A stretch of DNA of 36,926 nucleotides from Rhodobacterales bacterium (GTDB lineage Bacteria; Pseudomonadota; Alphaproteobacteria; Rhodobacterales; Rhodobacteraceae). How positions within the stretch are numbered: the first letter of the stretch is position 1; each line of letters begins with the position of its first letter. The stretch covers positions 1 through 36,926 of the forward strand of contig JAATGA010000188.1 in the NCBI GenBank assembly GCA_015654855.1. Direction: 5' to 3'. Below are positions 15,255 through 24,397 of the stretch, piece by piece. The notes beneath the pieces are model-generated. The model was not told the DNA's origin, did not search any database, and saw nothing but the letters and a program-made list of their open reading frames with translations. A program made the position numbers and the translations under genes.

Positions 15255-16259
15255 TCAGATGCCGTGATAGTCCCGATACCAGGCGACGAAACGCGCGACC
15301 CCCTCGGCGATGTCGGTCTGTGGCCGGTAATCCGTCAGCCGGTTCAGCAATGTGCTGTCGGCCCAGGTCGCGGGCACGTCGCCCGCCTGCATCGGCATCA
15401 TGTTTAGGATCGCCCTGCGCCCGGTCGCGGCCTCGATCGCGCGGATGAAATCCAGCAGTTGCACCGGCGCGCCATTGCCGATGTTCACCACCCGCCAGGG
15501 GGCGACAGGCGACAGGCTGTCGCCCTCGACCGCCGCCCGGCTGCCCGGGATCACATCGACCAGCCGGACGATCCCTTCAACCAGATCGTCGACATAGGTG
15601 AAGTCGCGCCGCATATCGCCCATATTGTAGACGTCGATCGGCGCGCCTTGCAAAATGTTAGCGGTGAATTTGAACAGCGCCATATCGGGCCGCCCCCAGG
15701 GCCCATAGACGGTAAAGAAGCGAAACATCGTCATCGGCAGCCCGTAAAGATGGGCATAGGAATGGGTGATCGCTTCATTGGCCTTTTTCGTCGCGGCATA
15801 GAAAGACATCGGCATGTCGGCCTTGTCGGCCTCGGCATAAGGCATCGCGGTATTCGCGCCATAGACCGACGAGGTCGAGGCCAACAGCATATGCCGGGGC
15901 GGCGTCGCGCGGGCGGCCTCTAGCAATTCGAAGGTGCCCAGCAGATTCGCCTCGACATAGGCGCGCGGATTATCGATCGAATAACGCACGCCGGCCTGAG
16001 CGGCGAGGTGGACCACCACATCGGGGTGCTCGGTCGCCATCAGATCGCGCAAAAGCCCCGGTTCCTCGACCTTGGCATGGACGAAACGAAACCCCGGCGC
16101 GCGCAGCAGAAGATCCCGTCGGGCCTCTTTCAGCGCGACATCGTAATAATCGTTCAGGCTGTCGAGCCCGGTCACCCGCCAGCCCGCGTCCAGCATGCGC
16201 TGCGCCAGATGCGAGCCGATGAAGCCCGCGGCACCGGTCAGCAACATGTTGTGGGGCAT
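15255..16259 (-). CDS. UDP-glucuronate 4-epimerase
   Basis: This short-chain dehydrogenase (extended SDR) likely interconverts UDP-glucuronate and UDP-galacturonate. Visible features are the NAD loop LLTGAAGFIG (6-15), ASTSSVYGANT with the catalytic Ser/Thr, Tyr154 and Lys158 in FYAATKKANE, and FRFFTVYGPWGRPDMALFKFT, a signature of the CapI/LpsL-type uronate epimerases. I chose the ATG at 16259 (334 residues) because GAGGAG sits 6 nt upstream; the ORF start at 16313 adds 18 unrelated residues. It uses the product of ugd at 7204, so the polymer probably holds galacturonic acid. It is divergent from rfbC over a 227-bp gap, which likely contains both promoters. Confidence 0.9.
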   Translation of the reverse strand: MPHNMLLTGAAGFIGSHLAQRMLDAGWRVTGLDSLNDYYDVALKEARRDLLLRAPGFRFVHAKVEEPGLLRDLMATEHPDVVVHLAAQAGVRYSIDNPRAYVEANLLGTFELLEAARATPPRHMLLASTSSVYGANTAMPYAEADKADMPMSFYAATKKANEAITHSYAHLYGLPMTMFRFFTVYGPWGRPDMALFKFTANILQGAPIDVYNMGDMRRDFTYVDDLVEGIVRLVDVIPGSRAAVEGDSLSPVAPWRVVNIGNGAPVQLLDFIRAIEAATGRRAILNMMPMQAGDVPATWADSTLLNRLTDYRPQTDIAEGVARFVAWYRDYHGI

Positions 16260-16486
16260 GCTTGGCTCCTCGATGACCGGATCCGACATAGACCGCCGCG
16301 CGCACGGCGGCAAGGTATGGCCCCCGGTCTTGTTCGTCAGTCTTGCCCAGATCGTGAGCCATCCGGAAACAATCCGGCCCGGCCCCGGTTCCGCGTGGCA
16401 GGCAACGGTTGCGCTCCACGTGAAAATTGACCATCCTACCGGTGCTGCGGTGCCGCATTCAGGCTCGGCCGTACGGATTAGGACTT

Positions 16487-17041
16487 ATGATCAAGAATAC
16501 CGCCCTTTCAGGCGTCGTCATCATCACCCCCCCCCGCTTCGGCGATCATCGCGGCTTCTTTTCGGAGAGCTGGAACCGGAGCAAGCTCGAAGCTCAAGGC
16601 CTGTTTCTGCCCGAGTTCGTGCAAGACAACCATTCGTTGTCGCGCGAGATGGGCACGGTGCGCGGCCTGCACTTCCAGTCGCCGCCCCATGCGCAGGGCA
16701 AGCTCGTGCGCTGTGGCCGAGGCCGGATCTTCGATGTCGCGGTCGATGTGCGCAAGGGCAGCCCGACCTATGGCCAATGGCTGGGCGAGGAGTTGAGCTT
16801 CGAGAACGGTCGGCAATTGTGGATCCCGGCGGGGTTCCTGCACGGGTTCATGACGCTCGAACCTGACAGCGAGATCGCGTATAAATGCACCGATCATTAT
16901 GCGCCAGAATGCGACGGGGCAGTGAAATGGGACAGCGTGGGGATCGATTGGCCTATCGCGGGCATCACCCCGGCGATCTCTGACAAGGATGCGAAGGCCC
17001 AGACATTCGCCGATTTTGATAGCCCGTTCCTCTATACATGA
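16487..17041 (+). CDS. rfbC: dTDP-4-dehydrorhamnose 3,5-epimerase
   Basis: RmlC is the third step of dTDP-L-rhamnose synthesis. The 184-residue cupin has the RmlC features RFGDHRGFFSESWN (17-30), VRGLHFQSPPHAQGKLVR with the catalytic His62 and Lys72, IPAGFLHGFMTL, and EIAYKCTDHYAPECDG with the active-site Tyr. I chose the ATG at 16487, preceded by AGGA; the earlier start adds 20 residues with no match. A run of nine C (16527-16535) lies in codons 14-17, a possible slippage site. It is the first gene of the rfbC-rfbB-acyltransferase-rfbD-rfbA group, with a 186-bp gap to rfbB that may hold a second promoter. Confidence 0.93.
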   Translation: MIKNTALSGVVIITPPRFGDHRGFFSESWNRSKLEAQGLFLPEFVQDNHSLSREMGTVRGLHFQSPPHAQGKLVRCGRGRIFDVAVDVRKGSPTYGQWLGEELSFENGRQLWIPAGFLHGFMTLEPDSEIAYKCTDHYAPECDGAVKWDSVGIDWPIAGITPAISDKDAKAQTFADFDSPFLYT

Positions 17042-17227
17042 GATCGCGATGTGCCCCGATCGACGCAGCGATGACACCTATTGCGGAATATCACGGTCCC
17101 ACACCATCGCCAGCTTCCTGACCGCCTCACGGCATGTCCTGCCCGGTTTGCCGCTGTGTTCGGGGCGGGGGAAAACCGCCCTTTACGAACCCTTCCCTGC
17201 TTCTCTGATCAATAGAAAGACATCGGC

Positions 17228-18277
17228 ATGAAACTTCTGGTCAGCGGTGGCGCCGGCTTCATCGGGTCGGCCGTCGTGCGGCGGGCGATCGCACAGGGCC
17301 ATGCGGTCGTGAATGTCGATGCACTGACCTATGCCGCCTGCCTCGACAACGTGGCCCCGGTGGCATCAAATCCGGGCTATGCCTTTGAACAGGCAGATAT
17401 CCGCGACCGGGCCGCGCTGGATGCGGTCTTTGCAAGGCACGCACCCGATGCGGTGATGCATCTGGCCGCCGAAAGCCACGTCGATCGTTCGATCGACGGG
17501 CCGGGGGATTTCATCCAGACCAATATCACCGGCACCTTCAATATGCTCGAATCTGCCCGGGCCTATTGGACCCATCAGGGCAAGCCCGAAGCGTTCCGGT
17601 TTCACCATATCTCGACCGATGAGGTCTTTGGATCATTGCCCGACGATCCCGCGATCAAGTTTACCGAAGACACACCCTACGACCCGCGCAGCCCCTATTC
17701 GGCGTCCAAGGCCTCGTCCGACCATCTCGTGCGGGCCTGGCACGAGACCTATGGCTTGCCGGTGGTGCTGACGAATTGTTCGAACAACTACGGTCCCTAT
17801 CACTTCCCCGAAAAGCTGATCCCGGTGATCATCCTGAATGCCCTCGCGGGGGGAGCGCTGCCGATCTACGGCAATGGCCTGAATATCCGCGACTGGCTTT
17901 ATGTCGAGGATCACGCCGAGGCGCTACTTTTGGTGGTGGAAAAGGGCGTGGTCGGGCGCAGCTACAACATCGGCGGCGAGAACGAGCGCACCAATTTGGA
18001 GCTGGTGCAGACGCTTTGCGCGATCCTCGACCGGAAACGGCCGAAGGCCGCGGGCAGCTATGCCGACCAGATCACCTTCGTCACTGACAGGCCGGGCCAT
18101 GATGCGCGCTATGCGATCGACCCCTCGCGGATCCGCCTCGAACTGGGCTGGCGTCCGAGCGTGACCGTCGAAGAAGGTCTGGAACGCACCGTGCAATGGT
18201 ATCTCGACAACGAACCATGGTGGCGCGCGCTGCAAGGGCGCACGGGCGTGGGCAAACGTCTTGGGGTCGGTGGGTGA
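17228..18277 (+). CDS. rfbB: dTDP-glucose 4,6-dehydratase
   Basis: RmlB converts dTDP-glucose to dTDP-4-keto-6-deoxyglucose. In this 349-residue extended SDR, seen motifs are [12 protein letters not shown] (3-14), [15 protein letters not shown] (78-92), the hallmark STDEVFGSL (129-137) with the Asp-Glu dehydration pair, [12 protein letters not shown] (Tyr157, Lys161) and [14 protein letters not shown]. The length is normal. The following acyltransferase starts 9 bp after the stop, so the genes are co-transcribed. The ribosome site before the ATG is weak (AAAGAC). Confidence 0.95.
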   Translation: MKLLVSGGAGFIGSAVVRRAIAQGHAVVNVDALTYAACLDNVAPVASNPGYAFEQADIRDRAALDAVFARHAPDAVMHLAAESHVDRSIDGPGDFIQTNITGTFNMLESARAYWTHQGKPEAFRFHHISTDEVFGSLPDDPAIKFTEDTPYDPRSPYSASKASSDHLVRAWHETYGLPVVLTNCSNNYGPYHFPEKLIPVIILNALAGGALPIYGNGLNIRDWLYVEDHAEALLLVVEKGVVGRSYNIGGENERTNLELVQTLCAILDRKRPKAAGSYADQITFVTDRPGHDARYAIDPSRIRLELGWRPSVTVEEGLERTVQWYLDNEPWWRALQGRTGVGKRLGVGG

Positions 18278-18286
18278 ACGAACACC

Positions 18287-19381
18287 ATGCGTATCGCTGA
18301 CCGGGCCGCAGGGCGGGACAACAATTTCAGCTTGGTACGGATGATTGCCGCAACGGCAGTGCTGGTGTCGCATGCCTATCCGCTGGCCTTGGGAAGCGTT
18401 GCAATCGAGCCGCTTGAAAGCCTGCTGCACCGCGATCACATCAAAGATAACCTCGGCCGGGCGGCGGTTTTCGCCTTCTTCTGCATATCGGGTTTTTTTA
18501 TCACCCGCAGCTTTTGTCAGCGCCGGACGCTTGGCGGTTTCGTCCGGGCGCGGGTATTGCGGTTGTTCCCGGCGTTGGTGCCGATGTCGGTCATCGTCTT
18601 CGTGCTGGTCGCACTATGGGGCACAACTGCCCCTGGGGTCGACGTGCTGCGCGCCTTTCCGGGGTATTTTTACCGGATCATGACGCTCGGCCTGCCCGAT
18701 ATGTTCGGGTTGACCCATGTGGCCGGGGCCCTGCCGGGTGCTTTTGCGGAAAACCCGCTGCCCGGGGCGATCAACGGCTCGCTCTGGACATTGCCGTTTG
18801 AAGTCCTGTGCTATGTGCTGGTCGTTATCACGGGTCTTTTGGGTCTGTTGCGCAGCCGTCTGGCTTTCATGGCTGCTTTCGCACTGCTGCTGGCCGCCTA
18901 TCTTTTTGTCTTCCTAGTTGTGCCAGGCAAGGATTCACGGCTTGATCTTATGCTCTATCTCGCGCTGCCCTTTGGTATTGGCGCGGCCTTTTGGGTCTGG
19001 CGTGATACAGTGATGTTGAGCCTCTGGCTGACGCTGGTGCTGGCCGTCATCGCCTGGGTCGCGCGCGATACGGTGTTGTTCCGGCCGCTGTTCTGCCTTG
19101 CGCTGGCGCATGGGCTTTTTGTCATCGGCTATGCCCGGATCCCGATCATCGGCCAATATAACCGGCTGGGGGATTATTCCTACGGGATGTATATCTACGC
19201 CTTTCCGATCCAGCAGATGGCTGCGGCCCATGGCGCCACCACACCAACGATCAACCTGTTGATTTCGCTTCCGATCACCTTGGTTTTGGCGGTGATTTCA
19301 TGGCATTTGGTCGAAAAGCCGGCGATGCGGTTCGGCCGCCGCAGGCCTGATACCAATGTTCCGTCTTCAGCCATAGGATAA
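18287..19381 (+). CDS. Acyltransferase family 3 membrane protein inserted in the rhamnose operon
   Basis: This 364-residue inner-membrane protein has the acyltransferase-3 hallmarks: DNNFSLVRMIAATAVLVSHAYPL with Arg and catalytic-type His in helix 1, FCISGFFITRSF, the arginine-rich loop RARVLRLFPALVP, and NGSLWTLPFEVLCYV (N..LWTL..E). Near the C-terminus are YSYGMYIYAFPIQQ and SWHLVEKPAM. About ten membrane helices can be counted, with no SGNH domain. It sits 9 bp after rfbB and 7 bp before rfbD, so it belongs to the operon. That makes rhamnose, or a glycan containing it, a plausible acceptor; this is inference. The acyl group is unknown. Confidence 0.88.
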   Translation: MRIADRAAGRDNNFSLVRMIAATAVLVSHAYPLALGSVAIEPLESLLHRDHIKDNLGRAAVFAFFCISGFFITRSFCQRRTLGGFVRARVLRLFPALVPMSVIVFVLVALWGTTAPGVDVLRAFPGYFYRIMTLGLPDMFGLTHVAGALPGAFAENPLPGAINGSLWTLPFEVLCYVLVVITGLLGLLRSRLAFMAAFALLLAAYLFVFLVVPGKDSRLDLMLYLALPFGIGAAFWVWRDTVMLSLWLTLVLAVIAWVARDTVLFRPLFCLALAHGLFVIGYARIPIIGQYNRLGDYSYGMYIYAFPIQQMAAAHGATTPTINLLISLPITLVLAVISWHLVEKPAMRFGRRRPDTNVPSSAIG

Positions 19382-19388
19382 CTGCTTC

Positions 19389-20243
19389 ATGACGATTCTC
19401 GTCTTCGGCCAGACCGGCCAGGTCGCGACCGAACTATACCGGCTCGAGCCCGGCGCGATTTTCCTCGGCCGGGACCGTGCCGACCTGGCCAACCCCGAAG
19501 CCTGCGCGGCAGTGATCCGCGAAATCCACCCCGATGCGGTCATCAATGCCGCAGCCTGGACCGCCGTCGACAAGGCGGAATCCGAGGAGGAGGCCGCAAC
19601 GGTGGTGAATGGTACCGCACCGGCGGCAATGGCCCTGGCGGCGGCGCAGATCGGCGTGCCCTTCGTCCAGATCTCGACCGATTACGTTTTCGAGGGCGCG
19701 GGCGAGACAGCGTTCCAGCCTGGCGATCCGGTTTCCCCCTTGGGAGCCTATGGCCGATCGAAACTGGCCGGGGAACAGGGTGTGATCGCTGCGGGTGGGA
19801 TCCATGCGATCTTGCGCACCTCTTGGGTATTTTCGGCGCATGGGGCGAATTTCGTCAAGACGATGCTGCGCCTGTCCGAAACGCGCGACACGCTGACGGT
19901 GGTGGCAGATCAGATTGGCGGGCCGACACCGGCACGCGCGATCGCCGAGGCCTGCCTGGCAATCGCGCGCCAGCTTTGCGCCGATCCGTCGAAAAGCGGC
20001 ACTTATCATTTCTCCGGCGCGCCGGACGTCAGCTGGGCCAGTTTCGCTCAGGAGATCTTTGCCCAGACCGGACGGGCGGTCACGGTTCAGGGAATCCCGA
20101 CCGAGGCCTATCCAACCCCGGCGAAACGGCCGGCGAATTCTCGACTAGATTGTCGGGCGACGAAGACGGTTTTCGGTATCGACCGGCCGGACTGGACGGC
20201 GGAACTCGCCGATATATTGACGCAACTGGGGGTGACGGCATGA
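19389..20243 (+). CDS. rfbD: dTDP-4-dehydrorhamnose reductase
   Basis: RmlD makes dTDP-L-rhamnose with NAD(P)H. The 284-residue SDR shows ILVFGQTGQVATEL with the dinucleotide loop, NAAAWTAVDKAESEEE, the signature QISTDYVFEGAGE, and YGRSKLAGEQ with the catalytic Tyr-x3-Lys, then LRTSWVF. The length is typical. AGGATAAC stands before the ATG. Its stop overlaps the rfbA start (ATGA), giving tight coupling. Confidence 0.95.
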   Translation: MTILVFGQTGQVATELYRLEPGAIFLGRDRADLANPEACAAVIREIHPDAVINAAAWTAVDKAESEEEAATVVNGTAPAAMALAAAQIGVPFVQISTDYVFEGAGETAFQPGDPVSPLGAYGRSKLAGEQGVIAAGGIHAILRTSWVFSAHGANFVKTMLRLSETRDTLTVVADQIGGPTPARAIAEACLAIARQLCADPSKSGTYHFSGAPDVSWASFAQEIFAQTGRAVTVQGIPTEAYPTPAKRPANSRLDCRATKTVFGIDRPDWTAELADILTQLGVTA

Positions 20244-21124
20244 CCGCACGCAAGGGGATCATTCTGGCAGGCGGCTCGGGGACGCGGCTCTATCCGCTGA
20301 CGATGGCGGTGTCGAAGCAGCTGATGCCGATCTACGACAAACCGATGATCTATTATCCGCTGAGCGTGCTGATGCTGACCGGCATCCGCGATGTGGCGAT
20401 CATCACGACGCCGACCGATCAGGGGCAGTTCCAGCGGCTGCTCGGCGATGGCAGCCAGTGGGGGATGTCCTTTACCTGGATCGTCCAGCCCACGCCTGAT
20501 GGCCTGGCACAGGCCTATCTGCTGGCCGAGGATTTCCTTGCGGGCGCACCTTCGGCGATGGTTCTGGGCGACAATATCTTCTTTGGCCATGATTTGCCGA
20601 AAATGCTGAAGGCCGCCGATACCAAAACAGTGGGCGGTACCGTCTTTGGCTACCGCGTCGCCGATCCGGAGCGCTATGGCGTTGTTGCTTTCGACGCCGA
20701 TGGCACCGTACGTGAGATCATCGAAAAGCCTGCGGTTCCGCCCTCGAACTATGCGGTGACGGGGCTGTATTTTCTGGATGGCGAGGCACCCGTTCGGGCG
20801 CGCGCGGTGAAGCCTTCGGTGCGCGGTGAACTTGAGATCGTCACGCTGCTGGAAAGTTACCTGAAGGATGGTACGCTCGGTATTGAGCGGATGGGGCGCG
20901 GTTTTGCCTGGCTCGACACCGGGACCCATGCGAGCCTGCTGGATGCGGGGAATTTCGTGCGCACCTTGACCCTGCGCCAAGGCGTTCAATCGGGCTGCCC
21001 AGAAGAGATTGCCTGGAGCCAAGGTTGGATTGACGACGCACGAATGGAACAGCACGCCCAGACATTTGCCAAGACCGACTACGGCAAATATCTGGCGAGC
21101 CTGCTGCTCGAAGGGCAGAAGTAA
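20240..21124 (+). CDS. rfbA: Glucose-1-phosphate thymidylyltransferase
   Basis: RmlA makes dTDP-glucose from dTTP and glucose-1-phosphate. The 294-residue protein starts MTARKGIILAGGSGTRLYPLT, with the nucleotide-binding GGSGTRLYP, then SKQLMPIYDKPMIYYPL, VLGDNIFFGH and EIIEKPAVPPSNYAVTGLYF, all standard. I chose the ATG at 20240, which overlaps the rfbD stop by ATGA. The ORF track's start at 19823 is an out-of-frame extension through rfbD and should be ignored. It is the last gene of the rhamnose operon. Confidence 0.96.
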   Translation: MTARKGIILAGGSGTRLYPLTMAVSKQLMPIYDKPMIYYPLSVLMLTGIRDVAIITTPTDQGQFQRLLGDGSQWGMSFTWIVQPTPDGLAQAYLLAEDFLAGAPSAMVLGDNIFFGHDLPKMLKAADTKTVGGTVFGYRVADPERYGVVAFDADGTVREIIEKPAVPPSNYAVTGLYFLDGEAPVRARAVKPSVRGELEIVTLLESYLKDGTLGIERMGRGFAWLDTGTHASLLDAGNFVRTLTLRQGVQSGCPEEIAWSQGWIDDARMEQHAQTFAKTDYGKYLASLLLEGQK

Positions 21125-21130
21125 CCGTAA

Positions 21131-21154
21131 GGCCGACGTGGAAACGCGTCGGCC
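21131..21154. terminator. Hairpin between convergent rfbA and BY-kinase genes
   Basis: GGCCGACG and CGTCGGCC are perfect 8-bp arms around an 8-nt loop, in the 40-bp gap between two converging genes. No T-run follows on either side, so it is best read as a bidirectional terminator of moderate strength. Confidence 0.65.
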
Positions 21155-21164
21155 AGACCCGTGC

Positions 21165-21998
21165 TCAGTAGTAATATTTTCCGTCGTATGTGCCCGCGTC
21201 GCTTTCGTCCGGGAAGGGGCATTTGTTCAATACAACTCCGACCACGTTGGTCAGTTCCGACAGTTTCCGTTCGACGCTATCAAGCTGGTGGCGTGTGGTC
21301 TTTTCCGCTTCGACGATCAGCAGTACCCCGTCGATGAAGCCAAGGAAGCCCTGCGTATCGTCTGTCGCGAGGAAAGGCGGCATGTCGAACAGCATCAGGT
21401 CGGGTTGGTAGACCTCTTCGACAGCATTCAGAAAATCATGAGTCTGCTCGCTTTGCAGCAGTTCTGACGAATTTTTTACCGGCGCGCTGTTAAGCCCGAA
21501 AGCAACATTCTCGCCATAGCGCAGGATATGGTCCTCGAAGCGGACTTCACCGCGCAGTACCTGCCCCATGTCATGTTCGGGCGTCTGTCCAAGGAGTCGC
21601 GCCAGCGATGGCCGCCGCAGATCGAAATCGAAGGCGATCGTGCGGTAATGCGGCATTCGGCTGAAGGCGAACGCCATGTTGGCGAGTGTCGTCGACTTTC
21701 CCGCTGCGGGACGGGTCGAGGTGATGGCGATGCGCCGGATATTGCGCCGCTTGACCTCGTCGCGTAGCCGGGTACGCAAGATGTCATAATGGGTCGCATC
21801 CGGGCCGTTGCGATGGGTGATTATCTTGTTAGCCTCGAGCTGAACCGGGTCAAAGGATATCTCGCCCAAGGCGGTCCAGGCATCGGCCTGCTCGGCCGGC
21901 ACAACGGGGATGCGGGCATCGCCCCCCGTCATCGTGCCGCCGCGCTGCGAAAGCCGGCTGGTGCGGGCCTTCTCGATGGCGATCTGCAGCTTTTCCAT
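21165..21998 (-). CDS. CpsD/CapB-type tyrosine autokinase (BY-kinase)
   Basis: This 277-residue cytoplasmic ATPase acts with the GumC-type membrane protein to control EPS chain length or export. It contains a modified Walker A (TSTRPAAGKSTT, 93-104), Walker A' (TIAFDFDLRRP, 120-130) and Walker B (LMLFDMPPF). The C-terminus ends in DGKYYY, a small tyrosine cluster of the kind these kinases phosphorylate. Most relatives keep more tyrosines spread over a longer tail, so this tail is short. It follows the GumC gene by 12 bp in the order ATPase-GumC-kinase. The kinase and the membrane activator are separate proteins here, as in Gram-positive bacteria, rather than fused as in Wzc. Confidence 0.88.
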   Translation of the reverse strand: MEKLQIAIEKARTSRLSQRGGTMTGGDARIPVVPAEQADAWTALGEISFDPVQLEANKIITHRNGPDATHYDILRTRLRDEVKRRNIRRIAITSTRPAAGKSTTLANMAFAFSRMPHYRTIAFDFDLRRPSLARLLGQTPEHDMGQVLRGEVRFEDHILRYGENVAFGLNSAPVKNSSELLQSEQTHDFLNAVEEVYQPDLMLFDMPPFLATDDTQGFLGFIDGVLLIVEAEKTTRHQLDSVERKLSELTNVVGVVLNKCPFPDESDAGTYDGKYYY

Positions 21999-22010
21999 GA
22001 TTTGGCTCCG

Positions 22011-23552
22011 CTAGAGGCTGACGCCGATTCGGCTCGCGACACTGCGCGCGAGCTCGTCGAAAGGCATGTAATAAGTGTGGATACCCCAGAGCAACAGTGG
22101 GATCACGACGCCGATCAGTAGCGATAGGCCGGTTCGGCGTATCCGGATTGCGCGTTCCTCGGGGAGGCTGCGCATCATTGGAATCGTCACCATCGGCGTG
22201 ATTCCGAGACCGTCGATCAAGTCCTTGGACCGGCGAATCTTGCCCGAAAGCAGATCTAGCGCTTGTAATGTTCCGGTCGCGAGCACCAGCCCGGCGAAAA
22301 GACCCATAACCACCAGCCGTTTGCGGTTCGGCTTGATCGGGGTGGTCGGCTCCGAGGCACGTTCAACCACGCTCATCCGCTGGCCGCGTGACAGGGTTTC
22401 GATCCGTTCACCCGTGGACGCCCGTGCAAGGCTATCCGTCGTCCGATTATACTGTGCCTGGATATTGTCGTAGTCGCGCTGCAGGGCTTCGAGGGTCACC
22501 GCATTGCCCGGGGTTCGGTTGATCCGGTCCTGCACTTCGCTGATCTGGGTTTGCAGGACCTCCCGTTCGGAACTGAGCTGTTTGATCCGGGAATCGAGAT
22601 CGGCAGTCTGCAGATCAAGCATCGCCTTGGCCGGATCCGTATTCTCGCCGGGTGACTGGCCTTTGGCGGCGGCGAAGGCGGACTCCATTTGGCTGATCCG
22701 CCGCTTGAGCGAGATCACCCGTGGGCTATCCGCAGCATAGACCGATTGCACCGAGGCCAATTCGTTGCGCAATGCCTGGATGCTCTGTTCCTCCGGGCTG
22801 AGCTGCTGGGATCCAGATCCCATCACCCTGCCGGTGACCTCGTAGGCCTGGACCAGCCGCTGTTTCTGCTCATCAAGGCTTGATTTGTCGCGGTCGATCT
22901 GGGTGACACGGTCTTGCAGGCTCAGCAACAGGTCGCGGTGATAGGTTAGACTATCGGGCAGGGAGTCGGCATTGCTCCCTTTGAAGGCGATGATCTTGGC
23001 GCCCTGATCGTTCAGCCCCGCAGCCAGACGATCTACTTCCTGCTGGAAGAATTCCTGTGTCTGGCCCGCACGTTGAGACCGATACTGTGCGTCCTGATTC
23101 AGGATGAAGGTCAGATAGGCATCCAGTACCCGCACGGTCATCGCTGGATATTGCGATTCGAAACTGATTGTCATCAGCGTTGCCTGGCCGCGTCCGAAAG
23201 AGGACTTGATCGTCGTTGCCGCCTGCATCGCCTGGATGATCTCATCGCCCGACATGGTGGCCTGATCCGGGAAGGGCCGCAGCCGACCCGCGATGTCAAG
23301 CAGCGTGTCGCGCGTCATCAGCCGGGTCTGGAACAGCTCGATCTGTTCCTGCGCCGGTGTGTCGACGGTTGATTGCGCCAAATTGTCTGGGATCTGCGAG
23401 CTTTCAACCACCAGCCGCATCTGCGCGCTGTAGATCGGTGGTAGGCTGATCGCCAGCAGCACTGCGCCGGCTGTGATCGGGATGAAGATCAGCAAGAACA
23501 GTGGCAACCGCCGCCAGAACAGTGACAGATAAAAACGGATTTCCGAGATCAT
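22011..23552 (-). CDS. GumC/Wzz-family polysaccharide chain-length and export protein
   Basis: This 513-residue polysaccharide co-polymerase spans the inner membrane twice with a large periplasmic coiled-coil domain. The first helix is LPLFLLIFIPITAGAVLLAISLPPIYSA (about 16-43), followed by the Wzz-type domain with QIELFQTRLMTRDTLLDIAGRL. Long helical heptads run from about 170 to 370. The conserved proline-rich stretch ERASEPTTPIKPNRKRLVVMG precedes a helix, and a last helix (LSLLIGVVIPLLLWGIHTYYMPF) lies near the C-terminus. The start overlaps the upstream ATPase stop by ATGA. It lacks a kinase domain, which is supplied by the downstream gene. The extra helix at the very end is more like the XrtA-type chain-length proteins than classical Wzz. 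Confidence 0.9.
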   Translation of the reverse strand: MISEIRFYLSLFWRRLPLFLLIFIPITAGAVLLAISLPPIYSAQMRLVVESSQIPDNLAQSTVDTPAQEQIELFQTRLMTRDTLLDIAGRLRPFPDQATMSGDEIIQAMQAATTIKSSFGRGQATLMTISFESQYPAMTVRVLDAYLTFILNQDAQYRSQRAGQTQEFFQQEVDRLAAGLNDQGAKIIAFKGSNADSLPDSLTYHRDLLLSLQDRVTQIDRDKSSLDEQKQRLVQAYEVTGRVMGSGSQQLSPEEQSIQALRNELASVQSVYAADSPRVISLKRRISQMESAFAAAKGQSPGENTDPAKAMLDLQTADLDSRIKQLSSEREVLQTQISEVQDRINRTPGNAVTLEALQRDYDNIQAQYNRTTDSLARASTGERIETLSRGQRMSVVERASEPTTPIKPNRKRLVVMGLFAGLVLATGTLQALDLLSGKIRRSKDLIDGLGITPMVTIPMMRSLPEERAIRIRRTGLSLLIGVVIPLLLWGIHTYYMPFDELARSVASRIGVSL

Positions 23553-24397
23553 GCGCCGGCTCCAAGAGTAATATCGCCGAAGAATACGCCGTCATCGAGC
23601 ACGGATTTCACCTCTGCCGGTGTCACCACGCGCTGATCGTCGCTCCAGGCATAGATCATGGCGAAGTCGGCCAGCTGGTTGACCAGCCGCGGTACTCCGC
23701 CCGTATGTTCATAGATCATCGCCACGGTTTCAGGCGTGATTTCGTCCCCGGTGCCACCCGCCGCCGTCAGACGGTGCCGGATATAGTCGCGTGTACGATC
23801 AAGATCCAGCCGCTCCAAATGAAAGCTGGCCGCCACTCGCTGCGCCAGCTGACGCATGTTTGGTGCGCGTACGATATCGCGGAGTTCGGGTTGTCCCACC
23901 AAAATCAACTGGATCAACTCGTCCTTGTTTGAATTGATGTTCGTTAACATGCGCACTTCTTCCAAACCTTCAGCCGAAAGATTCTGCGCTTCGTCGATCA
24001 CAAGGACGACACGCCGCCCTTCTGCGTATTCCTTCAGCAGAAAGTCCTGAAAGCGCTGAAAAAGTCGGACATAATCCTCGTCATTGACCGAATCTATTCC
24101 GAAGGCGTTGAGGATCCAGCGTAGCAGTTCCCCACGCCCACCTTTCGCATTGGAAATCAGCCCAACCGACAGGTTATCATCGATCTCCTTGAGCAGCGCT
24201 TGGACCAGCGTCGTCTTGCCAGCACCGATCTCGCCCGAGATCAAGGTCACCGGCGCACGCGACATCAGACCGAAGCGCAGAACAGTAATCGCCCGGATGT
24301 GCTGGGGGGACCAGTAGATCAGGGACGGATCCGGCAAAAGGGTGAACGGCCGCTCCCGCAGGCCGAAGAATTCCGCATAGAGTCCTTCAGTCGTCAT
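23549..24397 (-). CDS. ExeA/XrtA-system-like AAA ATPase
   Basis: This 282-residue AAA+ ATPase of the ExeA/GspA-like group starts with YAEFFGLRERPFTLLPDPSLIYWSPQH, typical of the family. It has Walker A GEIGAGKTT (55-63), Walker B VVLVIDEAQNL (130-140), a sensor segment LILVGQPELRDI and the Arg-rich C-terminal domain with TGGVPRLVNQLAD. Family members in exosortase-linked EPS loci stand directly next to a chain-length protein and a tyrosine kinase, as here. No peptidoglycan-binding domain is visible. Being first in the three-gene operon with coupled translation, it likely energises or gates EPS assembly or export. Its exact role in those systems is not established to my knowledge. Confidence 0.88.
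   Translation of the reverse strand: MTTEGLYAEFFGLRERPFTLLPDPSLIYWSPQHIRAITVLRFGLMSRAPVTLISGEIGAGKTTLVQALLKEIDDNLSVGLISNAKGGRGELLRWILNAFGIDSVNDEDYVRLFQRFQDFLLKEYAEGRRVVLVIDEAQNLSAEGLEEVRMLTNINSNKDELIQLILVGQPELRDIVRAPNMRQLAQRVAASFHLERLDLDRTRDYIRHRLTAAGGTGDEITPETVAMIYEHTGGVPRLVNQLADFAMIYAWSDDQRVVTPAEVKSVLDDGVFFGDITLGAGA

Noticed and set aside
19823-20239. ORF-track extension giving rfbA 139 extra N-terminal residues
   Set aside because: It is an out-of-frame read through rfbD. The canonical RmlA start MTARKGIILAGGSGTRLYP lies at 20240 and overlaps the rfbD stop.
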